Origin: Lyophyllum atratum
Taxonomy: Eukaryota > Basidiomycota > Agaricomycetes > Agaricales > Lyophyllaceae
Direction: 5' to 3'
Length of the DNA stretch: 64,000 bases
Assembly: GCA_014905825.1 (NCBI GenBank)
Contig: JACGCN010000039.1
Span: 124,001 to 188,000, forward strand
The number at the start of each line of letters is the position of its first letter. Position 1 is the first letter of the stretch. The notes under the pieces were generated by a model. It made no database searches, was not told the DNA's origin, and saw only the letters and a list, made by a program, of their open reading frames with translations. The position numbers and the translations under genes are program-made. Shown in pieces: positions 21,300 through 35,315 of the stretch.

Positions 21300-23531
21300 G
21301 ATGAGGTTGGAGAGCAAGTCACACGCAATGAAGTCACGGTGCTTGCAGTTGTCAGCCTCAACTTTACAAACTAGTATACCTCCCTCCATCCAACAGTTTC
21401 TGCGTGGGTGTCCAAATACTCATACACTGTATTCGCAGCTTGAACCTCTCGTCCTCCTCCTTCTTACAGTGGCGCGATTTTATGTACTAGTATTCCGAAT
21501 GTCATGACCTCATCACTATCGATGTTCCTTGAGGTCCGACTCAACTCATCTGCAGATTTTCCTTGTTTTTTTGTCTTGCTTTTGTCTCGGCCCACTCTTG
21601 GGGACATTGTAAAGCAACCATCGAGGCCTTGCCATCACCTATGTATGAGTAGTAAGTATGGTATCAGTGAAAGCACGCGGCCCGGACATTCCGCAACACG
21701 GGTTGTTTGCGAATATTGTTCCTTCTCTCCGCGTCTTGCTCTGCTTAAACCGTTTGTTTGATCATCTCTTTCTCGAAATTTAGTCTGAGAGAACAAGTAC
21801 TCATCAATTTTCCCGATATGCGACAGACGCTGAGCATCTAGGCTCTCGGTGATATCCCATGCAGGAAAGACCTCAGCGATCGCGAATATTGACCGGCTGA
21901 CAGTGAACACGGTTGCAGGCCGCCTTGATTTCAAGTTTTCTATCCGTCGACCACAGAGCTATTCTTATGGTTAGCGTCCCCGTTGCATCCGGGGAATTCC
22001 ATACACGAAGCACAACTGTCGTCAACGGTGTGTTGCCAAAATGTTCCGATGTGAGATTTTGTAAGTAAAAGGTAAGTGTTGGAAATCGGCCGACGTGATG
22101 AGCTACTAAGCTCGTCTAACAGATTGACCGCATGAGAATACAAGAACAGGTGTATTACGCAGAGCAAGACTCAATATCGAAGCCAACGATCCTACGACCC
22201 AAGGAGGGGTCATATCTTCATATTGTCCAAACAATTCTCAAATGTTGCAACGCGACGATCCAAAGTTTTGAGACGGGACCGGAGCGCTCTAGGAATGACC
22301 GATGGAATGAGGTTGAGCCTTCTCGCCAGTGCTGTGAGAAGCGACAGGATGCTGGGCGTGTCGGACGGGGGTAATGCAGTCTCAACTTTTCGGGCCCTCT
22401 GAACCAAAGTACAAGATTCCCCGATAGCGGTGAATCCCCCAAACTTAGTTGCGCTTCTAGTCTGAACCTTTGTCTGTCTAGATTTAGCTATCCCTTTCCT
22501 GAAGCCTTCTTGGGGCATCAACCTGGTTGACTACGAGCCCTCCACAGCTCCCACGCGGGAGCGGTCGTCATGAGCAGTACTGCCCTTGGAATGCTCATAC
22601 TCGACACCCGAGCCCCAAGTGACCTGCGAGAAAACATAGTAAGGGCGCTTTATTAATCCGCCGTTTTATCCGGGTCCAAGTTCTCATTCAAGTATAATGC
22701 ATTGATTGGTGACACATCCTCCGTTAAAGCTCAGAGACCCAAATGCCAAATACAGCACTCAGATCCACCCTGCGCCTGTGCCGCGTTCACCGTAACTCCA
22801 AGCACCATAATGAACGGTGGATCTGCGCACAATTGTGGATGACAACATACCGCCTACTGGCTGTGTTTTGCTCTGCAACGGGGACGATGAATGGGCATAC
22901 GGCATGACTATCTTGAACACTTCGTAATCTGTTGGATCTTTGGCACTGGGAGGAGGCTTGTTGCTCGATCGGAAGTAGCCATCACCATTTTTGGTGTTGG
23001 ATATCAGGTCCGTTTGTTGTTCACACTCAAGTTGGGTTCAAATGTGCCGGTTCCGATTATCACTACCACTCTGCGAAAGACTTAGGTCTTTATAAATGGA
23101 CCTGATTCATGTTCACGCGACCACCAGCTCATCTTCCTTTCTCTATACCACGCGCAGGATATGAATATGACTTTACATCACGATGGAATAAGGACAAGGG
23201 ACGGGGTGTTAACACGCCTAGTACAACGCGATGACGAAGCCCCTTGTTTCATTAGGATTGTATATTTATGGCTTCTCTTTTGTATATCGTGTATCTCACC
23301 GTATTACATACATACCGTGTATCTTAACGCTTAAATTACGTCCCAAGCAAGCTTTCAGCCTTTGACAAGATGAGGGGAATCGGTCTTGTATGGTCATGTG
23401 ACTCTCCAGCTTAAGAATCATCGGTGACACTCTCCTTGTTGTCTACGAGCTTGCCTTCCGCCAACACTCGCACTTCCACCATCCAACTCCACTGTCTAGC
23501 AGTTGAAACCTCGTGAATCAACTAAAAAATC
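21300..23531. other. Intergenic stretch with no recognised gene
   Basis: Only short overlapping frames are present on both strands, and none has family resemblance or a plausible splice partner. The region between the NTF2-like gene and PAP1 is AT-richer than its surroundings. The start-proximal promoter of PAP1 must lie at its right end. I see nothing else in it. Confidence 0.4.
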
Positions 23532-26230
<2,699 letters not shown>

Positions 26231-27692
26231 AACCGGATGACAGCCAAGTTGACCAGGCCAAATCAAACTGTCTTTGGCAATACCTGCAAAGCCGATGATT
26301 TTCATTTTCCTTGCCATGGTCATTTGGTTATTTATCCATTCATTTTCACAGGGAATCCGTTTCGCCCAGTGTTCCTATAAGGTCTCAACGAGGGATATTA
26401 TTCTTCGCCTACCCATTCCTTCGTCTAATCAGCCACAATTCCCCATATACTCCTTGTATTCTTTGTCCTCGTGTAGTTCGAGACACCAAAGTGTATTTTA
26501 TTAGACTATGCTATAAATATTTCTGGAATTGTGCAAGAAACGTCTGATCGAGTTAGGATCCGCCGGCACCCTCTGTCCCTACGCCACACCACTTATGTCT
26601 CGTCTACAGCCTACAGGTGAGCAGCGTGTGCTAAAACCGCTCCATTGGCGTCATCTGAACCGGCCGTAGGCTGCTTCGCATAGCTAGCTATCCCGGCGGT
26701 TGCTTCACATGTCAAGAGCAAGGACCCCAAATTCAAACGTGGACTGCATCCAGATCAGAGGATATTGACATCCTACGACCCTGTTGAGCTTCAGTGTGGA
26801 CACAATGTACACATGCCATGACGAATGATTGGCCATCCTGCTCGTCCTGATTAGCTGACATTGCCGGGCCCTCAATCATCAATCCCATGCCGATCTGAAT
26901 GTCGATCGAAACGAATAGTTTACATACGGTAGCATACGGTCTTTATGAGGGATCTCCATGGTAGAGATTGACAGGTCGACTCCTTGAAACAGAGGCCTTC
27001 ATGTGTGGATGTCGGGAAGGCTCAAGGTTGATCGCGTCTGCTGATCACTCGCCGCATGGCTTATCGGAGTTGGAATCACGGGGGACGATAAACTATCCTC
27101 TGCTACCCTGTACAACCGGGAAGATGACGACCTGGATGTCGAGGGACATGATGAGCATTGCTCTCCGGGGTCTCCATGCTATGCGCATCGTGTCGTTGCC
27201 TTCGATATGAGCAAGTGATTCGGATTAAATGACGATCTGCAGGTATCCGGACGTAGATGTGAGATATTTCAGGCTTTTGGATGGTCACAACACGGTTATC
27301 TGGCGTTAGGGTCCATTGGGTGATCATAGGTGATCATCCTGGTGAGAGTTTCATTGTAACGAATGAAGTCCACATGGAACCGGAGCAGATATAAGACGGG
27401 GAAAGGAGGATTACCGTGACGGATCACGGAGCTCAAGGGCTGTGCCAGTCACGGTCTTGCTTCGACCAGTTGGACCTTGGTTGACTCACACCTCGTTACA
27501 CCCAATTGTCTTCTTCTCCTGCCGACTTGGCCACTATTCCTTGCTTGTCAAGACATAGAACAAAGAGCCTTGCGAATGTTGGGAACCTTTGTGTTAAACC
27601 ATACTTAAAGACTATTATCAGTGCAATTGTAAGTACAACAGTCACAGAAGCCGAACCAAGCCCCAGTCAGTGACCACCACCACCTCCAAATC
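26231..27692. other. Intergenic stretch with no recognised gene
   Basis: Only short frames without resemblance to known proteins are present. Two copies of GGTGATCAT lie in tandem at 27319-27327 and 27329-27337, about 360 bases upstream of the next gene. No TATA box could be assigned. Confidence 0.4.
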
Positions 27693-28682
27693 ATGGCGCC
27701 ATCGCTCCGTTCTTCTGCCCCGAACACCCCTAGTGGCAAATCTACTACTGGGAGTGAATCATCAACCGTAACGCCTCGTAAAACACCCGTCTGCAGCAAA
27801 TGCAAACGCCCAAGGGCAGGCCATCCGCGCTCTGGATGTCCCTACGTCGATTCACCATCGAATGACCGCACTGCCCAAACACCTCCGGTAGCCGCTGCAA
27901 AGAATATTGTAGATGCATTGGGCTCCATGCAGCTAGCATCTCCCACTCCCGAGCGAGATGAAGACACCAAGGCCACCATCCGTAACCGCCGCCGATCATC
28001 GCTAGCTGCAGCCCTTGCCCCCGCACCGAGCCTCTTGTCGCTCGACTCGGAATCGCAGGAGATCGTGGAGAGGCTCTTGCGGCCTGGCATGTTCGATGAT
28101 GATGATTTCCAGACCGAAGCCGGTGGCACTGCGGCGAGAGTCGTGCAATGGCAGGATACACTACACGCCGCATCTGTAAAGCCAAAAGCCAAGAGGGTGA
28201 AAATGCCGGGTACCCTCTCTAGCCCTTCACCTGAAAGCAGCATGGGATCTTTCCCCGTTGAGAAGACAGATAAATCACCAGCACCTGCGGCTTCCATAGT
28301 CCCGGACGCGGTCGATGCAACGCCGTCTCCGCCTCTCCGCCGCCCGAAACCCCTTGTGCGATCCATGAGCGTCGAGGAACGCGACGTATTCTTATCCAGC
28401 CTCGGTAATTCATCCGGCGCAACTGTCTACGTCGTCCCGAGGGACGACATCCACAGCACTCACGCCGAGGCCATCAAACTGGGATTTCATGCGCGTATTG
28501 TCTTAGGGAAGGACAAGAGTGATCCACAAGGTCTGCTCGTCCTTGGTCGTAACGAAGCGGCCGTAAAGCGACTGTACGAGCAGGTGGAGGTTGAGCGCAA
28601 GAAGTCCAGCAGTTTCCGTGCTGCGGCTGGCGGCGCTGTCGTTGGCGCTGTGGGTGCGTTTGCTGGATTGGCCTTCGCGTGA
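27693..28682 (+). CDS. Serine/proline-rich protein with CCHC-type motif and C-terminal hydrophobic segment, unknown function
   Basis: Intronless ORF of 329 residues, start MAPSLRSSAPNTPSG. Near the N-terminus a C-x2-C-x6-H-x4-C motif (Cys34, Cys37, His44, Cys49, in CSKCKRPRAGHPRSGC) could bind zinc; the spacing differs from the classical zinc knuckle (x4). The middle is Ser/Pro/Ala-rich and probably disordered. A folded-looking block follows about residues 225-305 (SMSVEERDVFLSSLGN, ATVYVVPRDDIHSTHAEAI, LGFHARIVLGKDKSDPQ). The last 20 residues are a Gly/Ala/Val-rich hydrophobic stretch that could be a membrane anchor. I do not recognise a named family. Codon use resembles its neighbours, so it is likely a real gene. 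Confidence 0.85.
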   Translation: MAPSLRSSAPNTPSGKSTTGSESSTVTPRKTPVCSKCKRPRAGHPRSGCPYVDSPSNDRTAQTPPVAAAKNIVDALGSMQLASPTPERDEDTKATIRNRRRSSLAAALAPAPSLLSLDSESQEIVERLLRPGMFDDDDFQTEAGGTAARVVQWQDTLHAASVKPKAKRVKMPGTLSSPSPESSMGSFPVEKTDKSPAPAASIVPDAVDATPSPPLRRPKPLVRSMSVEERDVFLSSLGNSSGATVYVVPRDDIHSTHAEAIKLGFHARIVLGKDKSDPQGLLVLGRNEAAVKRLYEQVEVERKKSSSFRAAAGGAVVGAVGAFAGLAFA

Positions 28683-28737
28683 ATGTTGGACCGGATGATT
28701 TTGGTACCTTCTGTCCTCGCGGATCTTTTAGCTACGT

Positions 28738-28985
28738 TGTCGCTCTGCCGCTTGCTGTCGCTATACACGTATCCATAAATAATCCTGGTGTATCACCCTG
28801 CTTGATCTTACCTTCCTAATGTATCCCTATTCCAGTTCCCAGGTTCTCGGTTTGCGGATACATCTGTCGCTCTGCCGTTTGCTGTCTCTATACCCGTTTC
28901 CATAACCAGTCCTGGTGTATCTCCATACTTGATTTGACCTTCCTAATGTATCCCTATTCCAATTCCCAGTTCTCGGTTTCCGGAC
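28738..28985. repeat. Tandem duplication, two copies of a 127-base unit
   Basis: Copy 1 starts at 28738 and copy 2 at 28865, each beginning TGTCGCTCTGCCG. They share blocks such as CCTTCCTAATGTATCCCTATTCCA, with scattered substitutions and a short indel. The pair lies just downstream of the serine-rich gene and fills most of the 466 bases before the 3' end of GatB. Confidence 0.85.
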
Positions 28986-29148
28986 CTCCAGTATTCTTCC
29001 GAGTTCCCCACCCACTCATAGCCTCTCATATCAGAATTTCCATGACTCTGATACATCTTTTCATCCTTGGTCGGAATAATCATTACATAAAAGTATAGTT
29101 AGTTTACCACTGCCTCCATGGGCTACCGAAAGAAAAAGAACATCAGAT

Positions 29149-31393
29149 TCATTGAGACCGAAGGATCAACTCCTCCAACAACGTTCTCACTGCCTTTGCA
29201 TCAGCTCGGCCTCGACTGTCCTTCATCACTCGTCCCACGATCTTATTCAGTACGTTCTTGTTCCCCTTCCTCACAGCGTTAGTTTCGTCTGGCAGCGCAG
29301 CGATGGCATCAGCGCAGAATGACTCAAGCGCTGGAGAAGGTACGTGTGGAATGGAAGATGTTGAATCAAGTGTTCCGGGGCTAGAAGAGGGGGCGAGGGC
29401 TGTGAGTTGCAGCTCCGTTGCGATCTGCCTGATCGGCATTTGCGACGGATTGGCGAGCATCTGTCGAAGGAGCAGTTTCCCTGATGTTCCTAGTCATTTG
29501 TGAGGCGTAAGTAAATGTGTTCTTGCTCTGCCAGTACAGCGCTGCGGGGCTAACCAGTGATGGTTCCATCTTGCACCATGTCGATCAATTCCCCAAGTTG
29601 TTCCACAGAAATATGATTATCTTTGAAGGTTTCCTTCCGTGCTGCAAGTTGGCCTAACAACTCATGCGTGATCCTACAAATAGAATAAGGAAGGTAACAC
29701 GAGATGAAACAGAGAAGCTGGTGAGCGAGATGTCCGACAGGGATTGGAGATAATCACTAATCACCAATTCACAACAACCTTCGGGTCGCGCCTTGTCTCG
29801 TCTCGTCCAGCGCATAGTTGATCAAAATAAGCAACGGCACCTGCACATGGGCCCCCAGCCTCCCCATCATATCGGACCTCACGTCCGCTATCGACGTTCA
29901 GTAAGACTTCGATATCCCGCTCAGACAGACTATATTCGTTCCTGAGTCGTGTACGAGTGTCCCATGGCAGCTCAGGAAGGGTATCACGGACCGTTTGAAT
30001 ACGCTCCTGATACATCGTAAAAACATGAAGAGATGCCATGGAAGACCGTGTACGCACCGGGCTGAGCACGAGCACACCGAGATTCGGGTCTGGCATATAC
30101 CGGTAATCAGGAGCGTCCTCCTTCGAACGCAGCTTGTACGTTTCGAATCGGTGTTCATCAAAGCCACGCGTCTCTTGAGGGACTGTAGCAGTATCTGGAT
30201 CAGGTGCCGATTCTAAAATAGCGCGTTGGCGGCTTATTTCATGGACTAAAAAAGACATTAGGCAAATCCGTGTGTACAAGAGGTGTGGGAAGGGCTCACT
30301 GATAGCGGCCATCATGAACCTGACGCTGTTGAGGTTTTTGATTTCACAGCGCGTCCCGGGAGGTCTTCCGACGCGGTTTACGGAAACGTTCACATCACAT
30401 CGCAAGGAACCCTATGATTGAAGATAGCCTAAGTATGCTAAACGCGTCGAGTTGAGACCAGACGGGGCACCTGCTCCATGTTACCATCACTTGCACCCAC
30501 AGCGCGTAAAACGGCCTGTAGAGCACGGACGTACGCGCCAGCTTCTTCTGGGGACCTGAGACATTGACTTCAGCTACCGGGGATCCCCTTCGTCATAGGC
30601 AAGCACAGACCGAAGATCAGGTTCTGACACGATCTCCATGAGACCGGTCCCCGCTCTGTTGAGGTCTATATGAGAAGTACGGGTGCGAGGGTTGAGAGTC
30701 GATTTCGCCGTGTCCTGGTGACTTGTATCAGACATGGACGACAAACACTTACTGATTGGGCACTGACCTGTTCAAGTTGAATTTGCTTGATTCGAACGTC
30801 AAATGACGGGGAGTTGGGGAGGCTGATAGTCAATCGACCTCCAAGGGCAATCGGTGCTGATAAATCGTTTAACACGCGAACGGGAGGATAGACACGGTAC
30901 TGACCATACTGCTGGGTTATTTGGTAGCCAGACGGAAGGTCTGAGTAGAAGTAATGCTTCCTGTCAAAAGAAGAACGCGTCTGAATGTCGCTCTGAAGCG
31001 CCAAGGCTGCGCGTAGAGCCAAGTCAACGCATTTGTGATTCAGAATCTACTCGACAGTGAGTGACGAGGCTTTACTCGACCTTGCGGAAACTCACGGGTA
31101 ATGTACCAGGAAAAGCGGCGTCAAATAATGAAACATGGGTGTTAGGAGTATCTCCAGGTTCAGAGGTCAAGGATTCTGAAGCATAGACTGCGTAAGGATA
31201 TATTCGGTGCATTTGTTCAAACAAGCCGACCTGAGAAGAGCTTTCGACGCGACTTTATCTGGGCATGGGTCTCTATTCCGACGACGACCTGCCAGCCTGG
31301 CCATCGCTTGTCCTCCTTATACACGCGGATGTCATGGAAGTAGCGAAATGGCTGCAACGATCTTGCTCGACATTGGCGAAGACGGCGCAGCAT
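29149..31393 (-). CDS. PET112: Mitochondrial glutamyl-tRNA(Gln) amidotransferase subunit B
   Basis: GatB subunit of the GatCAB/GatFAB amidotransferase, which converts Glu-tRNA(Gln) to Gln-tRNA(Gln) in mitochondria. Ten minus-strand exons: 31231-31393, 31096-31175, 30768-31046, 30611-30714, 30471-30555, 30300-30411, 30058-30245, 29765-30006, 29555-29673 and 29149-29489, for 570 residues. The N-terminus is Arg-rich ([20 protein letters not shown]), as expected of a mitochondrial presequence. Family landmarks appear in order: [80 protein letters not shown] and [13 protein letters not shown]. The C-terminal GatB/YqeY helical domain includes [10 protein letters not shown] and [18 protein letters not shown]. 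All splice choices restore the family alignment. Length is normal. It is divergent from the TRP-like gene, 147 bases away. Confidence 0.96.
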
Positions 31394-31540
31394 GAACTGC
31401 TGTGAGTCGAGAGCTCAAAAAAGGCGTGTGATGTAATTCAGTAACGCCACGTGCCTGGAATTTAGAAACCTGCCTGGCACAACATGCGACAACTCCAACC
31501 CTGGCTCCGACTTGGCTAACCCTCGTCGTCGCCGGACACG
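31394..31540. promoter_or_regulatory. Shared intergenic promoter between GatB and the TRP-like gene
   Basis: The divergent ATGs are 147 bases apart, so both promoters lie here. No recognisable box was found. The claim rests on spacing. Confidence 0.45.
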
Positions 31541-34500
31541 ATGTCCAGCGTCTTCTCAATCCCTTCAACCCTCTTGGCCCTTCTTGGTCTCCTTCTACTT
31601 CCTCGTGTCCTGGCTGACCCTGCGATCGTCCAGTTCACGGACTGTTTCGACGACGATAGCAACCCTGCGCTGAAGCTCGACATCTCAACTGTCTACGCCC
31701 AGGTCCTCGACAATGATGAGCTAGGGAGGCATCTCAACCTTACCGTCCTGGGTACTAGTCCACAGCAGATTCAGGGGTTTACGAATACCAGTACAAGTTT
31801 AGGTACGCTGCGTTCAGTCTACCGGCGTCCTCTGCCCGCTGAGTGAAATTACTTCCGAAAGCAACACTCTTTACATCTGCAACAATACTCACGCTGAGCG
31901 CATGGACCAATAGCTCGTATTTGTGCTCCACGCTACGACCGTCATCGCCACTACCGGCGGTAGACAACGCGACAGGAAATTATTGTCCGATCAACGCAGG
32001 AGAATTCGCGTTCTCGTCAACGATACCCTGGGGCCGCCATAGAGCACTCACGACGCTCACTACTCGACTGCGTGCGGTCGATCCTTCTATTAACGAACTC
32101 TTGTGCATCGATGTCGTCACAACACCACTTCATCCCACGCCCAATTCACCTTATGGCGACGCGAAAATCATATTTTGGGCAACAGTCGCGCTTGCCATAG
32201 CATATTGGATTAGCGTTGGTCTTGCTCGGATTGTGTCAGCGTGGGGACGAGGGATTACGCGCCATGAACACGGAATATGGTCAAGAGCACAAAGTGCAGG
32301 CTTCATTCTCGCTAGTGCAATTAGTGGCGAGCGACTTGCAACTTCGCCTGCGCTAATGCGTTTCTGTGCGTAGTTTCGGACGCGATAGTAACTACATCCT
32401 CTGACCTAACTTAGGTACTCCATCGTTGAGAGATATCATGTTCCACACCCAGTGGTGCGCCGTGCTGGCGATGGTTGCTGTTGAGTGGCCCCCGTTTATC
32501 TGTGAGTCTTAATGGGTCAATGTCTCCTTATGTCTAATCGATTGGCTCCTAAAAGATCCTATCCTGACACAGACAGCCTGGTCAACTTTGTCTTATAGTA
32601 AGTCGTGTCTATCTTTTCAGTGTCTCAACGTCACCTCATCTTCTTAAGATATCACTCTTTTACCGTCATCCGCTTCGCACCACTGGAATCCATTATCCAC
32701 TCCCCCCTTTACCCCACCCCCATCATTCGCGGATCAGCTTAACGATAATTTGTCCCCTTTATTCATCAATACCACTGTCCCGAATACGCTCTTCACCCTC
32801 CCCAACGATGCTACGAATGGCCTGTCGTCGTTTGCTTATACTATAGGCCTTCGCCCACAGGATCTTTTCCCTGTTTGCCTTATTCTCTTCCTCGGCATTC
32901 TCGGAGCTGCCATCGGTGTAGCCATCCTCGTATGGCTTCTAGACTACTTTGCATGTTCAATAGCTGGCGTCCTTGGAGGAGCTGGAAACTCGGGTCCAAG
33001 TACAGTGGCAAGGTTAGCAGGTGCCCGAAGCCCTGGCTTTTCAAATATAAAGGATATGCCAGACTCGCCTCCACCGCTTCCAGATGAGAGAAAATCTCTC
33101 AATGGAAACAACGCAGGCGGTAGCATTCTCTACAAACCATCCTCGCGTTTCGCGATCCCCCTCTCCGCGGCAGGAAGCACAGCGGACAGGGGCATCAACT
33201 CCCATAGAGCATGGTGGAGGCTCCGCTCTGACGTTGGATCCTTTCATGGCAGTGTCCTTCACGGCAACCTCGTTCGGATACTGATGTTGTTCCATCTCCC
33301 GGTGACAATATTCTCAGTCTACCAAATGACAATGTCCAGCGAAGAGGTCTCGATATCCTCTAGGGGCCTCGCTGGGCTGTCCTTCACTCTATTCTCCGTC
33401 ATCATACCCGCCCACCTGGTCCTGCGCGTGACATTTACCACCACAAGCAAACTCTACGATGAAACGAGGACCCTTCTTTCGCTTGGTCCGCTTTACAACC
33501 ATTACCGTCACGGCTCGCAACTCTTCGCCAGTCTCCTATTTGCTACGAACTTGGCAATTGGTATTACCATTGGGGCTGGGCAGAAAAGTGGGACTGCCCA
33601 GGCAATCGTCATACTTGTCATCGAGATAGTTTCAGCGCTGGTGACCAGTATATGGCTTCCTTGGGGGACGGGGGCGAGCATGGGCTTGATCAGTTTCTTG
33701 TTTTGCGTCGCCAGGATTGTTGTGGCTGTTTTGTTGCTTATTTTGAGCCCAACAGTAAGTTGCATTCTTGCTCGCGTGCGCATGAATTGATGATGTGCCT
33801 AGATATCCATCGGTTCTGGACCTGGAGGGTGGGTTGCGTATGGCATCCTTATTATCCTCGCATTGGTCTTTCTTGCGCTCCTCCTTATGCTTGTTGTCAA
33901 GATCATCGAGGCCCTCGTCCGCACTTTTGGTGGAATCGGTTTCGAACGTAGCAAGCACGTCGTCGACAGTGGCTTACTCGGAGCCTGTGGCCTACTTGGC
34001 TGCTGTGGTCCTCGAAAACGCCGTAGGAAACGCCGTCAACCAAATCAGAAGCACACATACAAAGACACCGAGCTTCGATCCCCACCTGAACCTCGTGATT
34101 CCGACGTCTCGTCCTACATTCCGCCAACATACGCAGCTAACGGGACTTCAACACCAACGCGGTTCCAAGGCAATGATTCTAGGAAAGGGTCGACACATTC
34201 AGGCCCACCACCATCTGTCTTACGGCCCGAGCATGCAATGCGGCCCTATAGGGAAGATAGTGAGGACGAAGGATTCATCATGGGCGCATGGCAACCTTTC
34301 CCGAAAGCAGGCTACGCGCCGGTGCTTAGCGAAAGTCCGCTAGCAACTACACCACGATCCAACGTCCAGCAATTGACGAAACCCTCTCAGTCCACGTTGA
34401 CCGTGGCACACTCCGGTTTCTCGCGAGTTGGAGGCGGGAGGGCGCATATAGATACGCCATATGCGATCACGGCTGGATCCACGCACACGTTCCCTTCACT

Positions 34501-35035
34501 TGGCCAGCAAAGCATGCCTAATCATCCTATGTTTGATGACGACGATTCGCCGCCGCCTTCATTGTCGAATGTTGAGAATCGCCAACCAGACCTGGCGACT
34601 TTGCCGCCTGGGGCAATGCAGCCTTCACATATCCGTACCAAATCTCAAACTGCTATTGTTGAGGATGCAGGTTTCTCCGCTGCAGCCCATGGCCGCGGTT
34701 CATCCTCTGGGAGAACGTTATCATCCCATGACATTGGCAGCGGTGGATTATTGCGACCACCTGTGATGACCAGTTACCCTGCCCAGTTTGATGATGAGGA
34801 TTCGGAGACGACACCCAGGAAGAAGCCTTGGTACATCCTAAGGCGGACCCGTGCGCACAGCAGCGAGGATTCGCCCGTGGCCGGTCCGTCTGCTCCGCAA
34901 GAGCCTGCAACTCTCCCTGCGGACGAGGAGATGGGTGGGCTAGGAACGACGACTCAACCTCAACGCTCCTTCGTGGTGATCCGAAAACCACAACCCGGCT
35001 CAGGTGGTTCGAGATCGGCCAATGCTACAACTTAA
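31541..35035 (+). CDS. Fungal TRP-like channel with N-terminal ML-like domain
   Basis: Large membrane protein of 1077 residues, exons 31541-31802, 31862-32365, 32415-32501, 32556-32597, 32649-33754 and 33803-35035. A signal peptide (LLALLGLLLLPRVLA) precedes an ML-like lumenal domain of about 160 residues with several cysteines and N-glycosylation sequons (NLT, NTST, NSS, NAT). A first membrane segment follows (AKIIFWATVALAIAYWISVG), then roughly eight more. The last ones are VILVIEIVSALVTSIWLPWG, GLISFLFCVARIVVAVLLLI and YGILIILALVFLALLLMLVV. The last 350 residues are a hydrophilic Ser/Pro-rich cytoplasmic tail after a basic cluster (PRKRRRKRR). The domain order matches the fungal TRP-like/Pkd2/flavin-carrier family, whose members sit in plasma, ER or vacuolar membranes. 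Which subgroup it belongs to cannot be told by eye. Confidence 0.85.
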
Positions 35036-35315
35036 ACGATATAGATGGGGCTTTTTTTTATTGTTTTGCATGCCATGGACCATTATCGTATGAGCTCTAG
35101 CTTTGATACCAGACAGTTTCCAAGGGACTTTTGCTCTTGCCGAATCGATGTTTTCTATGCATTTTCAGGACATTTAGTAATACTCTCCTTAACTCGCATG
35201 GACCCCGCACATCTTTAGCTGTATATTAGTCAATCCTTATACATTCTGTACACTTCTTGTCCGCTTGCTATAGTACTAAGTCCTCCTGAATTACGAAAAC
35301 CTGCAAGAAAAAGGG

